From Myxococcales bacterium (GTDB taxonomy: Bacteria; Myxococcota_A; UBA9160; SMWR01), in assembly GCA_022572485.1 (NCBI GenBank), contig JACZVU010000148.1, positions 1 through 6,593 on the forward strand: a stretch of 6,593 nucleotides of DNA, given 5' to 3'. Both the position numbers and the translations under genes were made by a program. Positions 1 to 5,744 of this stretch are shown here, piece by piece. Below the pieces are notes generated by a model. The model was given only the letters and a program-made list of their open reading frames with translations, had not been told where the DNA came from and did not search any database. Position 1 is the first letter of the stretch; every line of letters begins with the position of its first letter.

Positions 1-221
1 GCAAGCTCTACCCCAACGTCGACTTCTACTCTGGCGTGATCTACAACGCGATCGGAACCCCTTCCAATCTCTTCACGGCGCTTTTCGCTCTTGGCCGCCT
101 GCCGGGCTGGATCGCGCAATGGATGGAGCTCCACGCCGACCCGCAATTCAAAATTGGGCGACCTCGCCAGATCTACACGGGACCGACGAAGACCGCCTAC
201 ACGCCGATCGAAGATCGCTGA
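1..221 (+). CDS. gltA: Citrate synthase, C-terminal end (partial, 5' end outside window)
   Basis: This is the last 72 residues of a type II (hexameric-style) citrate synthase, which condenses oxaloacetate and acetyl-CoA at the entry to the TCA cycle in the cytoplasm. The reading frame starts at base 3 and ends with TGA at 219-221. The visible segment carries the family signature YPNVDFYSG (the Asp at bases 21-23 corresponds to the catalytic Asp362 of the E. coli enzyme), then [13 protein letters not shown], and near the end [10 protein letters not shown], whose arginine belongs to the substrate-binding set. The C-terminal tail after YTG is short, as is usual. The stop lies 17 nt before the next gene on the same strand, so the two are probably co-transcribed. 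Identification is secure. The N-terminal part with the two catalytic histidines is outside the window and cannot be checked. Confidence 0.97.
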   Translation, partial: KLYPNVDFYSGVIYNAIGTPSNLFTALFALGRLPGWIAQWMELHADPQFKIGRPRQIYTGPTKTAYTPIEDR

Positions 222-238
222 GCGGATCCCATTCCCGG

Positions 239-1045
239 ATGCCGCCCGACTCGATCAACCTCTGCTGGGCCGATGGCAAATTGTTACCGGGCGACCGTGC
301 CGTCGTTCGGGCGGACGACAGCGCGTTTTGCGAAGGACGCGGTTGCTACACGAGCGTGCGAATCGCTGACGGACGACCGCGCTTTGCAGATCGGCACGTC
401 AAACGTCTCCAGGACGGCGCAAAGGCGTTGAGGCTCGGTGAGCTCGACGCGGCGACAATTTGGCGCGCGCTCGAAGAAGTCGCTGCGGCTGCACTTCCGG
501 CGGGCGAAGGCGTGATTCGCCTGCAGGTCAGCCGCGACGGAACAGGGGCGACTCACCTCCTCGGCGTCGCGCGAGGCCTGGGAATCGATCGGAGCGAATG
601 GTCTGCGATCATCGTCGCCCTGCCCCACGACGGCACACCTCTCTCGGAAGGGCGGAAGGTGACCAGCCGCCTGACGCTCTCCCTGGCTGCGGAGGATGCG
701 AAGGCGGCCGGAGTGGACGAGGCCGTGCTGCTCGATGCGACCGACCACCTGATCGAGGGAGCCCGAACCAACCTATTCGTCGCCGCCCCGGACGGCTCGC
801 TCTGGACACCGCCGATCGCGAGCGGTGCGGTCGCGGGCATCGCCCGAACCCTCGTACTCGAGCGGATTCCCGAGATCGAGGAGCGCAACATCGCGAAGCC
901 AGAACTGCTCGCGACGGAAGAGCTCATCGCCGTAAACGCCGTGCGCGGAGCGCGCCCGATCACCCGGTTGAACGATCGGAAGATCGGGGAGGGGCGGCCG
1001 GGCCCCTGGAGTGCGCGGCTCGCGAAGATCCTGGCAAATGGATGA
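239..1045 (+). CDS. Class IV PLP-dependent aminotransferase / aminodeoxychorismate lyase-like protein
   Basis: A 268-residue fold-type IV PLP enzyme, the family of branched-chain and D-amino acid aminotransferases and 4-amino-4-deoxychorismate lyase (PabC). Seen: an N-terminal WADGKLLPGD segment; R52 in DRHVKRL, expected to bind the PLP phosphate; K140 in GRKVTSRL, the predicted Schiff-base lysine; E173 in IEGARTNLF, expected to contact the PLP ring nitrogen; G200-I201 of the phosphate-binding loop; and VNAVRGARPI near residues 232-241. The K-x3-R-L spacing after the lysine and the VRGxRP segment resemble PabC more than IlvE, so the likeliest role is release of p-aminobenzoate for folate synthesis, but substrate cannot be fixed by eye. 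The ATG at 239 is chosen because the family's conserved N-terminus begins just after it; in-frame codons further upstream would overlap gltA. The SD is weak (GCGGA at 222-226). Its stop overlaps the next gene's start. Confidence 0.88.
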   Translation: MPPDSINLCWADGKLLPGDRAVVRADDSAFCEGRGCYTSVRIADGRPRFADRHVKRLQDGAKALRLGELDAATIWRALEEVAAAALPAGEGVIRLQVSRDGTGATHLLGVARGLGIDRSEWSAIIVALPHDGTPLSEGRKVTSRLTLSLAAEDAKAAGVDEAVLLDATDHLIEGARTNLFVAAPDGSLWTPPIASGAVAGIARTLVLERIPEIEERNIAKPELLATEELIAVNAVRGARPITRLNDRKIGEGRPGPWSARLAKILANG

Positions 1046-1965
1046 ATGACCGCGTCCTCATCTCGGGTGGCACCGGACTGATCGGAGGCCGCCTCGTCGA
1101 ATCGCTGCGCGAGTCGCGCGTCCCGCTTCGGATCCTGTCGCGCAGCGCGGCCGGCGGCCAGCAAGCTGCCGATTCGGACGTTGAGAGACTCTGCTGGGAC
1201 GGCATTCAGCTTCCCGACGCTGCACTCCGCGGCTGCTCGTCGGTGGTTCACCTCGCGGGCGAACCGATCTTCAGCGGCCCTCTCACGGCGGCCCGTCGGC
1301 GCAGAATTGTGAGCAGCCGCATCGAATCGACCCGATCGATCGCCGAGGCACTTCGTGCGACGCCCGCCGCCAATCGCCCGGCGTCTTTCGTGTGTGCATC
1401 CGCCGTGGGTTTCTACGGATCGCGTGGAGAAGACGTGCTCGACGAATCCGCGGGCCCGGGGTCTGGCTTTCTCTCGGAGCTCTGCCAGCAATGGGAGGCG
1501 GCCGCAGCGACGGCCGCGGATGCGCTGCGGGTCGTGTCGCTGCGAACCGGGATCGTGATGGCGCGCGATGCTGGAGCGCTTCCCATGATGGCCCTGCCCT
1601 TCCGCTTCGGCTTCGGGGGCCGCATGGGAAACGGAAAGCAGTGGGTGCCGTGGATCCAAATCGACGACGCGGTGGGCGTGATCCGTCGCGCCTTGCAGGA
1701 CGACACCTTGCACGGCGCCATCAACGCCGTCGCCCCTCATCCCGTTCGCAACGCGGAACTCGCCACCGAAATCGCCCGGACGTTACACCGGCCTTGCCTG
1801 CTGCCGGTGCCCGCGTTGGCGTTGCGGGTTGCGCTCGGTACCCTCAGCGACGAGTTGCTCGGTAGTCGACGCTGTATTCCCCAGCGCATGCTCGACGTCG
1901 GATTCAAATTTGCCCATACCAAAATCAGATCCGCTCTTGCGGCCGAGCTGGGGCGCGACGCGTAG
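1042..1965 (+). CDS. yfcH: TIGR01777 family epimerase (YfcH/SDR39U1-like atypical SDR)
   Basis: A 307-residue NAD(P)-binding protein of the TIGR01777 group of atypical short-chain dehydrogenases. The N-terminal Rossmann motif is SGGTGLIGGRL (residues 8-18). Next come VHLAGEPI (69-76), SAVGFYGSRGEDVLDE (120-135), a WEAAA helix near 151, LRTGIVMARDAGAL (167-180), and the family-specific FGGRMGNGKQWVPWIQIDD (191-209). The C-terminal DUF1731 part, with AP.PVRN near 231-237 and ELLGSRRCIPQRMLDVGF near 271-288, is complete, so length and domain order match the family. The biochemical substrate of this family is not established; it is often annotated as a sugar-nucleotide epimerase without proof. 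The start ATG at 1042 shares ATGA with the stop of the aminotransferase gene, which suggests translational coupling. The gene converges on a minus-strand gene with 78 nt between their stops. Confidence 0.93.
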   Translation: MNDRVLISGGTGLIGGRLVESLRESRVPLRILSRSAAGGQQAADSDVERLCWDGIQLPDAALRGCSSVVHLAGEPIFSGPLTAARRRRIVSSRIESTRSIAEALRATPAANRPASFVCASAVGFYGSRGEDVLDESAGPGSGFLSELCQQWEAAAATAADALRVVSLRTGIVMARDAGALPMMALPFRFGFGGRMGNGKQWVPWIQIDDAVGVIRRALQDDTLHGAINAVAPHPVRNAELATEIARTLHRPCLLPVPALALRVALGTLSDELLGSRRCIPQRMLDVGFKFAHTKIRSALAAELGRDA

Positions 1966-2043
1966 AATCAGTGTCGTTTCGGCGCGAAATAGAGGCAAGC
2001 TCGCGAGATCCAGAGACCCACGCGGTCGCTCCGGATCGAGCCC

Positions 2044-2583
2044 CTAGTGGCAATCTCGGGCGGGAGCAAAGAGGCGCGGAAGAATGGCCTTGAGGGTCCG
2101 ATCCTCCATCCCGGGCGCAATTTCGAAATAAGAAATCTCGACAGCAAGGCTTTCCGCGATCGCAAACTGCTCGGTGAAGGCGTCTATGACGCGCCCAATG
2201 ATTTCCTCAGCGCGTTCCCGATCGGCATCCGCAAGGAAGAGAACCGCTCGGTTTCGGGTCATCCGGAAAATTGCATCCTCGATGCGAAGCGCGCTTCCCA
2301 CGAAGTCGACCACCTCGGGAAAGATCAGGCCTCCTTCAGGGCCCGACATTCCGACCAGCACCGATGTGAGGCGATGGTCATCGGCGAGGTCCACGACCTT
2401 GTCCAACAGAGTCCGCAATTTGCGCGGGTCATCGTTTTGAGGCTCATTCAGGGGCATTGCCACCATGATGCCTGGAATATCGACGAAACGCGATCCGACC
2501 TGAAGCGCGGGATCGCGATCGCGCGCGTTGTTGGAGCGGCGCTCATCGCCTACGGTTGGCGCCCCCGCACCGAGAGAATCCAT
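2044..2583 (-). CDS. Small protein with a degenerate GGDEF-like domain (predicted non-catalytic)
   Basis: A 179-residue minus-strand reading frame, ending in TAG (complement of 2044-2046). From about residue 55 the order of features follows the second half of a diguanylate cyclase domain: a leading helix (RKLRTLLDKVVDLADD), a strand LTSVLVGMS, then ALRIEDAIFRM (98-108), which lines up with the lR..D.iaR segment just before the GGDEF loop, then VLFLADADRERAEEIIGRVI, and VEISYFEIAPG (148-158) in place of the SiGia strand. Where GGDEF should be (109-113) the protein has TRNRA, and the D.D.FK..ND metal/substrate region is missing. If the homology is right it cannot make c-di-GMP and may be a binding or scaffold domain. 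The start is uncertain: ATG at 2583 gives a charged, probably disordered 40-residue lead, while in-frame ATGs at 2466 (AGG six nt upstream) and 2457 sit closer to the fold. Homology is by eye and moderate. Confidence 0.66.
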   Translation of the reverse strand: MDSLGAGAPTVGDERRSNNARDRDPALQVGSRFVDIPGIMVAMPLNEPQNDDPRKLRTLLDKVVDLADDHRLTSVLVGMSGPEGGLIFPEVVDFVGSALRIEDAIFRMTRNRAVLFLADADRERAEEIIGRVIDAFTEQFAIAESLAVEISYFEIAPGMEDRTLKAILPRLFAPARDCH

Positions 2584-3538
2584 GCACCAGGCCCCGCAGA
2601 TCAAGCCCGAGCAAGCGCGTTCCGGCCCGCAAAGCGATGCGCGGCTGGCGTTCGGTTTCCAATGTCTCGTCGTTCTGACGTTTTGCCTCATCGTGCTCGG
2701 CGCCCTGGTGCGCGCGAACGACGCCGGGCTCGCCTGTCCTGATTGGCCGCTGTGTTTTGGAAATCTGATCCCCAAAATCGATCTCGCGGTGGGATTCGAG
2801 TGGTCCCACCGACTCCTCGCGGGCGGCGTGACCGTGGTCTTCGCGTTCCTCAGCTGGCCCGCATGGCGGAGTTCGGCTCGGCCCCGATACGTGACCGCCC
2901 TGCTAACCCTCGCAGCGCTATTGATCGCGGTCCAGATCGCCCTCGGCGCGCTCACGGTCTGGCTCAAGTTGGCACCGTGGACCGTCACCGCTCACCTGAT
3001 CACCGGTAATTTCTTTGTATCCACGGTTTTCTTGCTCGCCCTGGCGTTCCGCACGAAAAAAGACACTCACGATATACTCTATACAGTGTCTGTTCGGAAG
3101 CGGTTCTGGATCACGGCCATTGGCGGACTGTTGCTGGTACAGCTCGGACTCGGCGGGCTCGTGTCATCTCAATACGCGGGCATGGCGTGCCCGGAGTGGC
3201 CGACCTGCAACGGCGGCGTCTGGTTTCCGACCTGGGGAGGAGCCGTAGGGCTTCACCTCTTCCATCGGATGACCGCATATGTGTTGATCGTTTGCCTGGG
3301 CGTAGCCGCCTTCAGCTGCAGGCGCGACAGGCGCCTGCGCAGCGCGAGCGCGCTCGCATTCGCGCTCGGAATTCTGCAGGGATCCGTCGGAATCGCGAAC
3401 GTCTTGAATGGTATCCCGGTAGAGCTGACCGGATTGCACACCGCGCTCGCCACAGCCTTGGTGCTGACGGTGGCCTATGCGCTGCACGAGGCGTGGTCGA
3501 CGTTCGGCGAACGCGAATCTCTCTCGGCAACACACTGA
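2582..3538 (+). CDS. ctaA: Heme A synthase (COX15/CtaA family)
   Basis: A 318-residue inner-membrane protein that oxidises heme O to heme A for aa3/caa3-type cytochrome oxidases, implying aerobic respiration. Two similar four-helix halves are visible. Half one: a first membrane segment around residues 26-44, the CPDWPLC cysteine pair (C52, C58) in the first external loop, E73-W-S-H76-R, and H138 in TAHLITGN. Half two, after a charged cytoplasmic linker (157-174): a membrane segment 176-194, a second pair CPEWPTC (C203, C209), H228 in HLFHRM and H286 in TGLHTALA. H76, H138, H228 and H286 match the four heme-ligand histidines of the family; E73 matches the glutamate needed by the B. subtilis enzyme. 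Having cysteine pairs in both halves is a subclass trait. ATG 2582 is chosen over an in-frame TTG at 2528 because it leaves a normal N-terminus; its SD (GAGAG) is weak. No ctaB or oxidase genes lie in the window. Confidence 0.95.
   Translation: MHQAPQIKPEQARSGPQSDARLAFGFQCLVVLTFCLIVLGALVRANDAGLACPDWPLCFGNLIPKIDLAVGFEWSHRLLAGGVTVVFAFLSWPAWRSSARPRYVTALLTLAALLIAVQIALGALTVWLKLAPWTVTAHLITGNFFVSTVFLLALAFRTKKDTHDILYTVSVRKRFWITAIGGLLLVQLGLGGLVSSQYAGMACPEWPTCNGGVWFPTWGGAVGLHLFHRMTAYVLIVCLGVAAFSCRRDRRLRSASALAFALGILQGSVGIANVLNGIPVELTGLHTALATALVLTVAYALHEAWSTFGERESLSATH
3061..3091. repeat. 7-bp inverted repeat around an AT-rich island inside ctaA
   Basis: AGACACT at 3061-3067 is the exact reverse complement of AGTGTCT at 3085-3091. 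The 17-nt spacer is strikingly AT-rich for this window and includes TATACT at 3073-3078, a good match to a sigma-70 -10 box. The whole element sits in the codons for the cytoplasmic linker that joins the two halves of CtaA (about residues 160-170). No convincing -35 hexamer is seen at the right distance, so an internal promoter is not supported. It may simply reflect relaxed coding constraint in the linker. Functional meaning is unknown. Confidence 0.3.
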
Positions 3539-3602
3539 GGCGCGACCCCGGTCCGGCTGTCGGACATTCGAGCGGGATGCTACAAAGGCCGCGAGCACCT
3601 TT

Positions 3603-3606
3603 GGAG
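3603..3606 (+). promoter_or_regulatory. Ribosome binding site for the 158-residue protein
   Basis: GGAG ends five nt before the ATG at 3612. It supports that start over an in-frame GTG at 3606 (which overlaps the SD itself) and over reading the frame further back into the end of ctaA. Confidence 0.7.
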
Positions 3607-3611
3607 TGAAC

Positions 3612-4088
3612 ATGCGGTCGTACCAGGTCTTTGCCGCGATGCCCCCAGATCGCGCAGTCGCCGTCATGAGCGGACTCTCCGAAAACGCTCCACAGATGTT
3701 CCAACAAGCGCTGTTCACAGCGAGCGCATCGATGAACGCCCGCCCCATCTATCTTCAGAGGCAGCCGTTCGAGAAACAGGTGGAGGCCGTGCGCCGCGCG
3801 CTCTCCCGCGTCGCGGCCAACAGCATCGCCGAAGAAATTCTGGCCGTCTATTTCCTCGAATGCCGCAAGGAGCTGCTGATTGAGTGGCTCGATCTACTCG
3901 GAATCGAACACGAAGATGGAATCCTCAAGGACGATTCACCCGTCATCCCGGAAAAGGCCGAGCTCCAGAAAGCGCGCGACACCTTCTGTGGAGTCGACGA
4001 TGATGGTGACCGCTTGCTCCTGCTGAACGCATTTGCAGCCCAGAGCGCGATCGATTGGCCCAATCTGGAGACCCTTCTCGACAAGTGA
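3612..4088 (+). CDS. Uncharacterised 158-residue, probably helical cytoplasmic protein
   Basis: I do not recognise this family. The ATG at 3612 has a good SD (GGAG, 5-nt spacing), the frame closes with TGA at 4086-4088, and codon choice looks like that of neighbouring genes, so it is probably real. There is no signal peptide or membrane segment. The sequence reads as mostly alpha-helical. Residues 54-95 form a long amphipathic stretch ending in ELLIEWLDLLGIEHEDGIL (87-105), and a second part ends in LLLLNAFAAQSAIDWPNLETLL near the C-terminus. The segments W.DLLGIEHEDG, the later AFAAQ and the final DWP..E.LL look like conserved family landmarks rather than random coding. Two cysteines (84 and 116) lack any metal-site spacing. 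It begins 73 nt after ctaA on the same strand and could be read through from it. No function can be assigned. Confidence 0.8.
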   Translation: MRSYQVFAAMPPDRAVAVMSGLSENAPQMFQQALFTASASMNARPIYLQRQPFEKQVEAVRRALSRVAANSIAEEILAVYFLECRKELLIEWLDLLGIEHEDGILKDDSPVIPEKAELQKARDTFCGVDDDGDRLLLLNAFAAQSAIDWPNLETLLDK

Positions 4089-4177
4089 AGCCACCGAGTT
4101 CAGCGCGCGCCCGAACGACGCAGGAGGCCGCGCAGAAAACAGCAGGAACGCGTACCGGCACCGCAACGGCAGCCCGC

Positions 4178-4191
4178 ACGCAGCGCTGCGT
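4178..4191. repeat. 14-bp perfect palindrome in the leader of the cyclophilin gene
   Basis: ACGCAGCGCTGCGT reads identically on both strands. It lies about 80 nt before the cyclophilin ATG and just upstream of the candidate promoter, a position where an operator could sit. In a window this long and GC-rich, about one such palindrome could be expected by chance, so the case for function rests on position only. Confidence 0.35.
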
Positions 4192-4197
4192 CGATCC

Positions 4198-4226
4198 TTG
4201 GCGCTCGAGTGAGCAGCCGCTAGCCT
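4198..4226 (+). promoter_or_regulatory. Weak sigma-70-like promoter candidate upstream of the cyclophilin gene
   Basis: TTGGCG (4198-4203) and TAGCCT (4221-4226) are 17 nt apart, the ideal spacing, but match the consensus at only 4/6 and 3/6 positions. A start near 4233 would give a leader of about 37 nt before the ATG at 4270. The 181-nt gap after the preceding stop is the longest non-coding stretch in the window, which makes a promoter here plausible even though the hexamers are poor. Confidence 0.25.
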
Positions 4227-4252
4227 GAGTGCCCGCCCTCACCCCGTGATGG

Positions 4253-4258
4253 AAGGAG
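4253..4258 (+). promoter_or_regulatory. Ribosome binding site deciding the cyclophilin start
   Basis: AAGGAG lies 11 nt before the ATG at 4270. The spacing is slightly long, but the in-frame GTG 4246 and ATG 4249 have no SD before them, and this motif would lie inside the gene if they were used. It therefore favours ATG 4270. Confidence 0.6.
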
Positions 4259-4269
4259 AACAGATACCG

Positions 4270-4983
4270 ATGGCCTCGACTCGAAACAGTCTCGAATTTT
4301 CACACTTTGGAATCCCGCTCTGCCTCGCTCTGGCACTCTGCCTCGCTCCGCTGGGTGCCAAAGCAGAGCCCCTGGAGGCCACTTCGGGCGAGGCGCAACC
4401 CCAGGACGCTGCGGTCGCGGCCATCGACGCGTTCATTGCCGAACAAGGTGTCGACAAGACCCAGCAGAGCTGGAAGTCGACCCTCGAAAAGCCGCCGAAG
4501 GCCCAGTTCACGGCCGGCAAGAGCTACTTCTGGAACCTCGAAACCAACAAGGGAAGCATCAAAATCAAGTTGATGCCCGATGTTGCACCGATGCACGTAT
4601 CCAGCACGATCTATCTCACACGTCTTGGGTTCTACGACGACACGGTCTTTCACCGCGTGATTCCGCGATTCATGGCCCAAGGCGGCGACCCAACGGGAAC
4701 CGGCCGCGGTGGACCGGGCTACAAGTACGATGGCGAGTTCGATTCTTCGGTCAAACACGACAAACCGGGACTGCTGAGCATGGCCAATTCGGGGCCGGGC
4801 ACGGATGGGAGTCAATTCTTCATCACCTTCGTCAAGACACCTCATCTCAACGGAAAGCACACCATCTTCGGCAAGGTCGTCGAAGGCATGGACACGGTCA
4901 AAAAGTTCGAAAAAGTGGGCGGCCGGAAAGGCAAGCCCACGGAGAAACTCTTGCTCGAGAGCGCCACGATCAGCGTCGAGTGA
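4270..4983 (+). CDS. Exported cyclophilin-type peptidyl-prolyl cis-trans isomerase
   Basis: A 237-residue protein that should catalyse proline cis-trans isomerisation outside the cytoplasm, most likely in the periplasm. The N-terminus has a Sec-type signal: a long polar start, hydrophobic core [15 protein letters not shown] (15-29) and an AKA cleavage site, cutting after residue 32. A linker of about 55 residues (33-88) with no recognised domain precedes the cyclophilin fold. Active-site landmarks are F127-H128-R129, F134-M135 and Q137 in FMAQGGD, then [17 protein letters not shown] ending near 186 and [11 protein letters not shown] (193-203). The position of human CypA Trp121, a cyclosporin contact, is H192 here, so low cyclosporin sensitivity is expected, as in many bacterial homologues. 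A Cys in the signal (LALC) is not a proper lipobox. The next gene follows after 17 nt, so this is probably the first gene of the right-hand operon. Confidence 0.94.
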   Translation: MASTRNSLEFSHFGIPLCLALALCLAPLGAKAEPLEATSGEAQPQDAAVAAIDAFIAEQGVDKTQQSWKSTLEKPPKAQFTAGKSYFWNLETNKGSIKIKLMPDVAPMHVSSTIYLTRLGFYDDTVFHRVIPRFMAQGGDPTGTGRGGPGYKYDGEFDSSVKHDKPGLLSMANSGPGTDGSQFFITFVKTPHLNGKHTIFGKVVEGMDTVKKFEKVGGRKGKPTEKLLLESATISVE

Positions 4984-5000
4984 GCTGAAACGAACGCCGG

Positions 5001-5744
5001 ATGGCTCTCCGCCTGGGCTGTGCGTTCGCAATCGCGGTGATGGCTCTGGCTGGACCGCTTGCCCCGCGATCCGCAGGTGCCGACGGAATCCCACTTCCGA
5101 AATTCGGCACCGACGACTGGCAGCCCCTCGTCTTTCGCGGCATCGCAAACCAGACCCACTACACCTTCGAATCCTTCGAGGGGATGGAAGTCGCAAAAGC
5201 GGAGAGTAACTGCGGGGCTTCGGGCCTCGTACTGCGTCTTGACGCGATCCGCCTCGATCAGACACCGCTGCTGAGCTGGCGCTGGCGCGTCGATCGGGGG
5301 CTCGACGTGTTCGACGAGCAGACGAAAGCGGGCGACGATTTCGCGGCGCGGGTCTACATCCTGTTTGAGCTCGACAAATCGCACGCATCCACTCTACAGA
5401 GGCTCCGTCACCGCTTTGTCAAACTCATCTACGGAAAGGACATTCCGGGCAGCACCCTCAATTTCGTCTGGACGAGCCGGCTTCCCGCGGGCGCGGTGTG
5501 GGACAACCCATTCGAACCGAGCGCGAAGATGATCGCTCTGGCGCAGGGCACAAACACGGGCTGGCAGAAGGAAACCGTCCATGTGGCCGCTCGATACCGC
5601 GAACTCTTTGGCGCGCCGGTCCCGCCGCTGCTGGGGCTCGCGATCATGAGCGATTCCGACAATTCGTGTCAGCGCACCGAGGCTCGCTTCGCGGATTTCA
5701 AATTTCTGAGCTCCCCCGAGGTAAACGAACAAGATGCCGAATGA
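5001..5744 (+). CDS. DUF3047 family exported protein of unknown function
   Basis: A 247-residue protein with the landmarks of DUF3047. These are LSWRWRV (91-97); GDDFAARVYILFE (111-123), close to the family's GDD(Y/F)AARVY motif; LNFVWTS (153-159); WQKETVHV (188-195); YRELFG (199-204); and IMSDSDNS (215-222). The family has no established biochemical role; its beta-rich pattern is compatible with a ligand-binding sandwich, but that is inference. The start has a signal peptide: MALR, a hydrophobic core at about 5-20, and a likely cut after A27 in SAGA. The product should be exported, probably periplasmic. ATG 5001 has no clear SD, which together with the 17-nt gap to the cyclophilin stop suggests translation depends on the upstream gene. 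The 3' end overlaps the following radical SAM gene by 11 nt. Cys71 and Cys223 could be a disulfide pair after export. Confidence 0.9.
   Translation: MALRLGCAFAIAVMALAGPLAPRSAGADGIPLPKFGTDDWQPLVFRGIANQTHYTFESFEGMEVAKAESNCGASGLVLRLDAIRLDQTPLLSWRWRVDRGLDVFDEQTKAGDDFAARVYILFELDKSHASTLQRLRHRFVKLIYGKDIPGSTLNFVWTSRLPAGAVWDNPFEPSAKMIALAQGTNTGWQKETVHVAARYRELFGAPVPPLLGLAIMSDSDNSCQRTEARFADFKFLSSPEVNEQDAE

Noticed and set aside
553..1740. Long minus-strand open frame (395 codons) opposite the aminotransferase and YfcH-like genes
   Set aside because: It spans two well-identified genes on the other strand, has an Arg/Ser/Ala-rich composition typical of antisense reading in GC-rich DNA, and shows no family motif.
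1977..1989. Small hairpin TTTCG-GCG-CGAAA between the convergent genes, as a terminator
   Set aside because: The stem is only five base pairs and no T-run follows on either strand, so it does not support an intrinsic terminator.
2511..2523. Overlapping short palindromes GATCGCGATC and CGCGATCGCG
   Set aside because: Ten-base palindromes of G/C and GATC are frequent in GC-rich genomes, and these do not extend or repeat nearby.
2528..2556. TTGTTG-N17-TACGGT as a promoter for ctaA
   Set aside because: Spacing is right, but both hexamers match only 3/6 positions. This is too common by chance, especially inside a possible coding region.
2047..2742. Plus-strand open frame opposite the GGDEF-like gene, running into ctaA
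   Set aside because: It overlaps the motif-bearing start of ctaA in a different frame and has no recognisable features. The minus-strand reading has coherent domain-like structure instead.
2584..2988. Extension of the minus-strand GGDEF-like frame upstream to 2988
   Set aside because: The added residues lie antisense to the conserved first half of CtaA and look like a shadow. Internal ATGs at 2583, 2466 or 2457 are more credible starts.
4085..4225. 46-codon frame starting at GTG 4085 that overlaps the preceding stop (GTGA)
   Set aside because: The product is a low-complexity Ala/Thr/Arg-rich string with no good SD and no motif, in a region better explained as leader DNA.
4270..4365. Possible lipoprotein signal in the cyclophilin leader (LALC)
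   Set aside because: The residues before the Cys do not match a lipobox, and a good AKA signal peptidase I site follows a few residues later.
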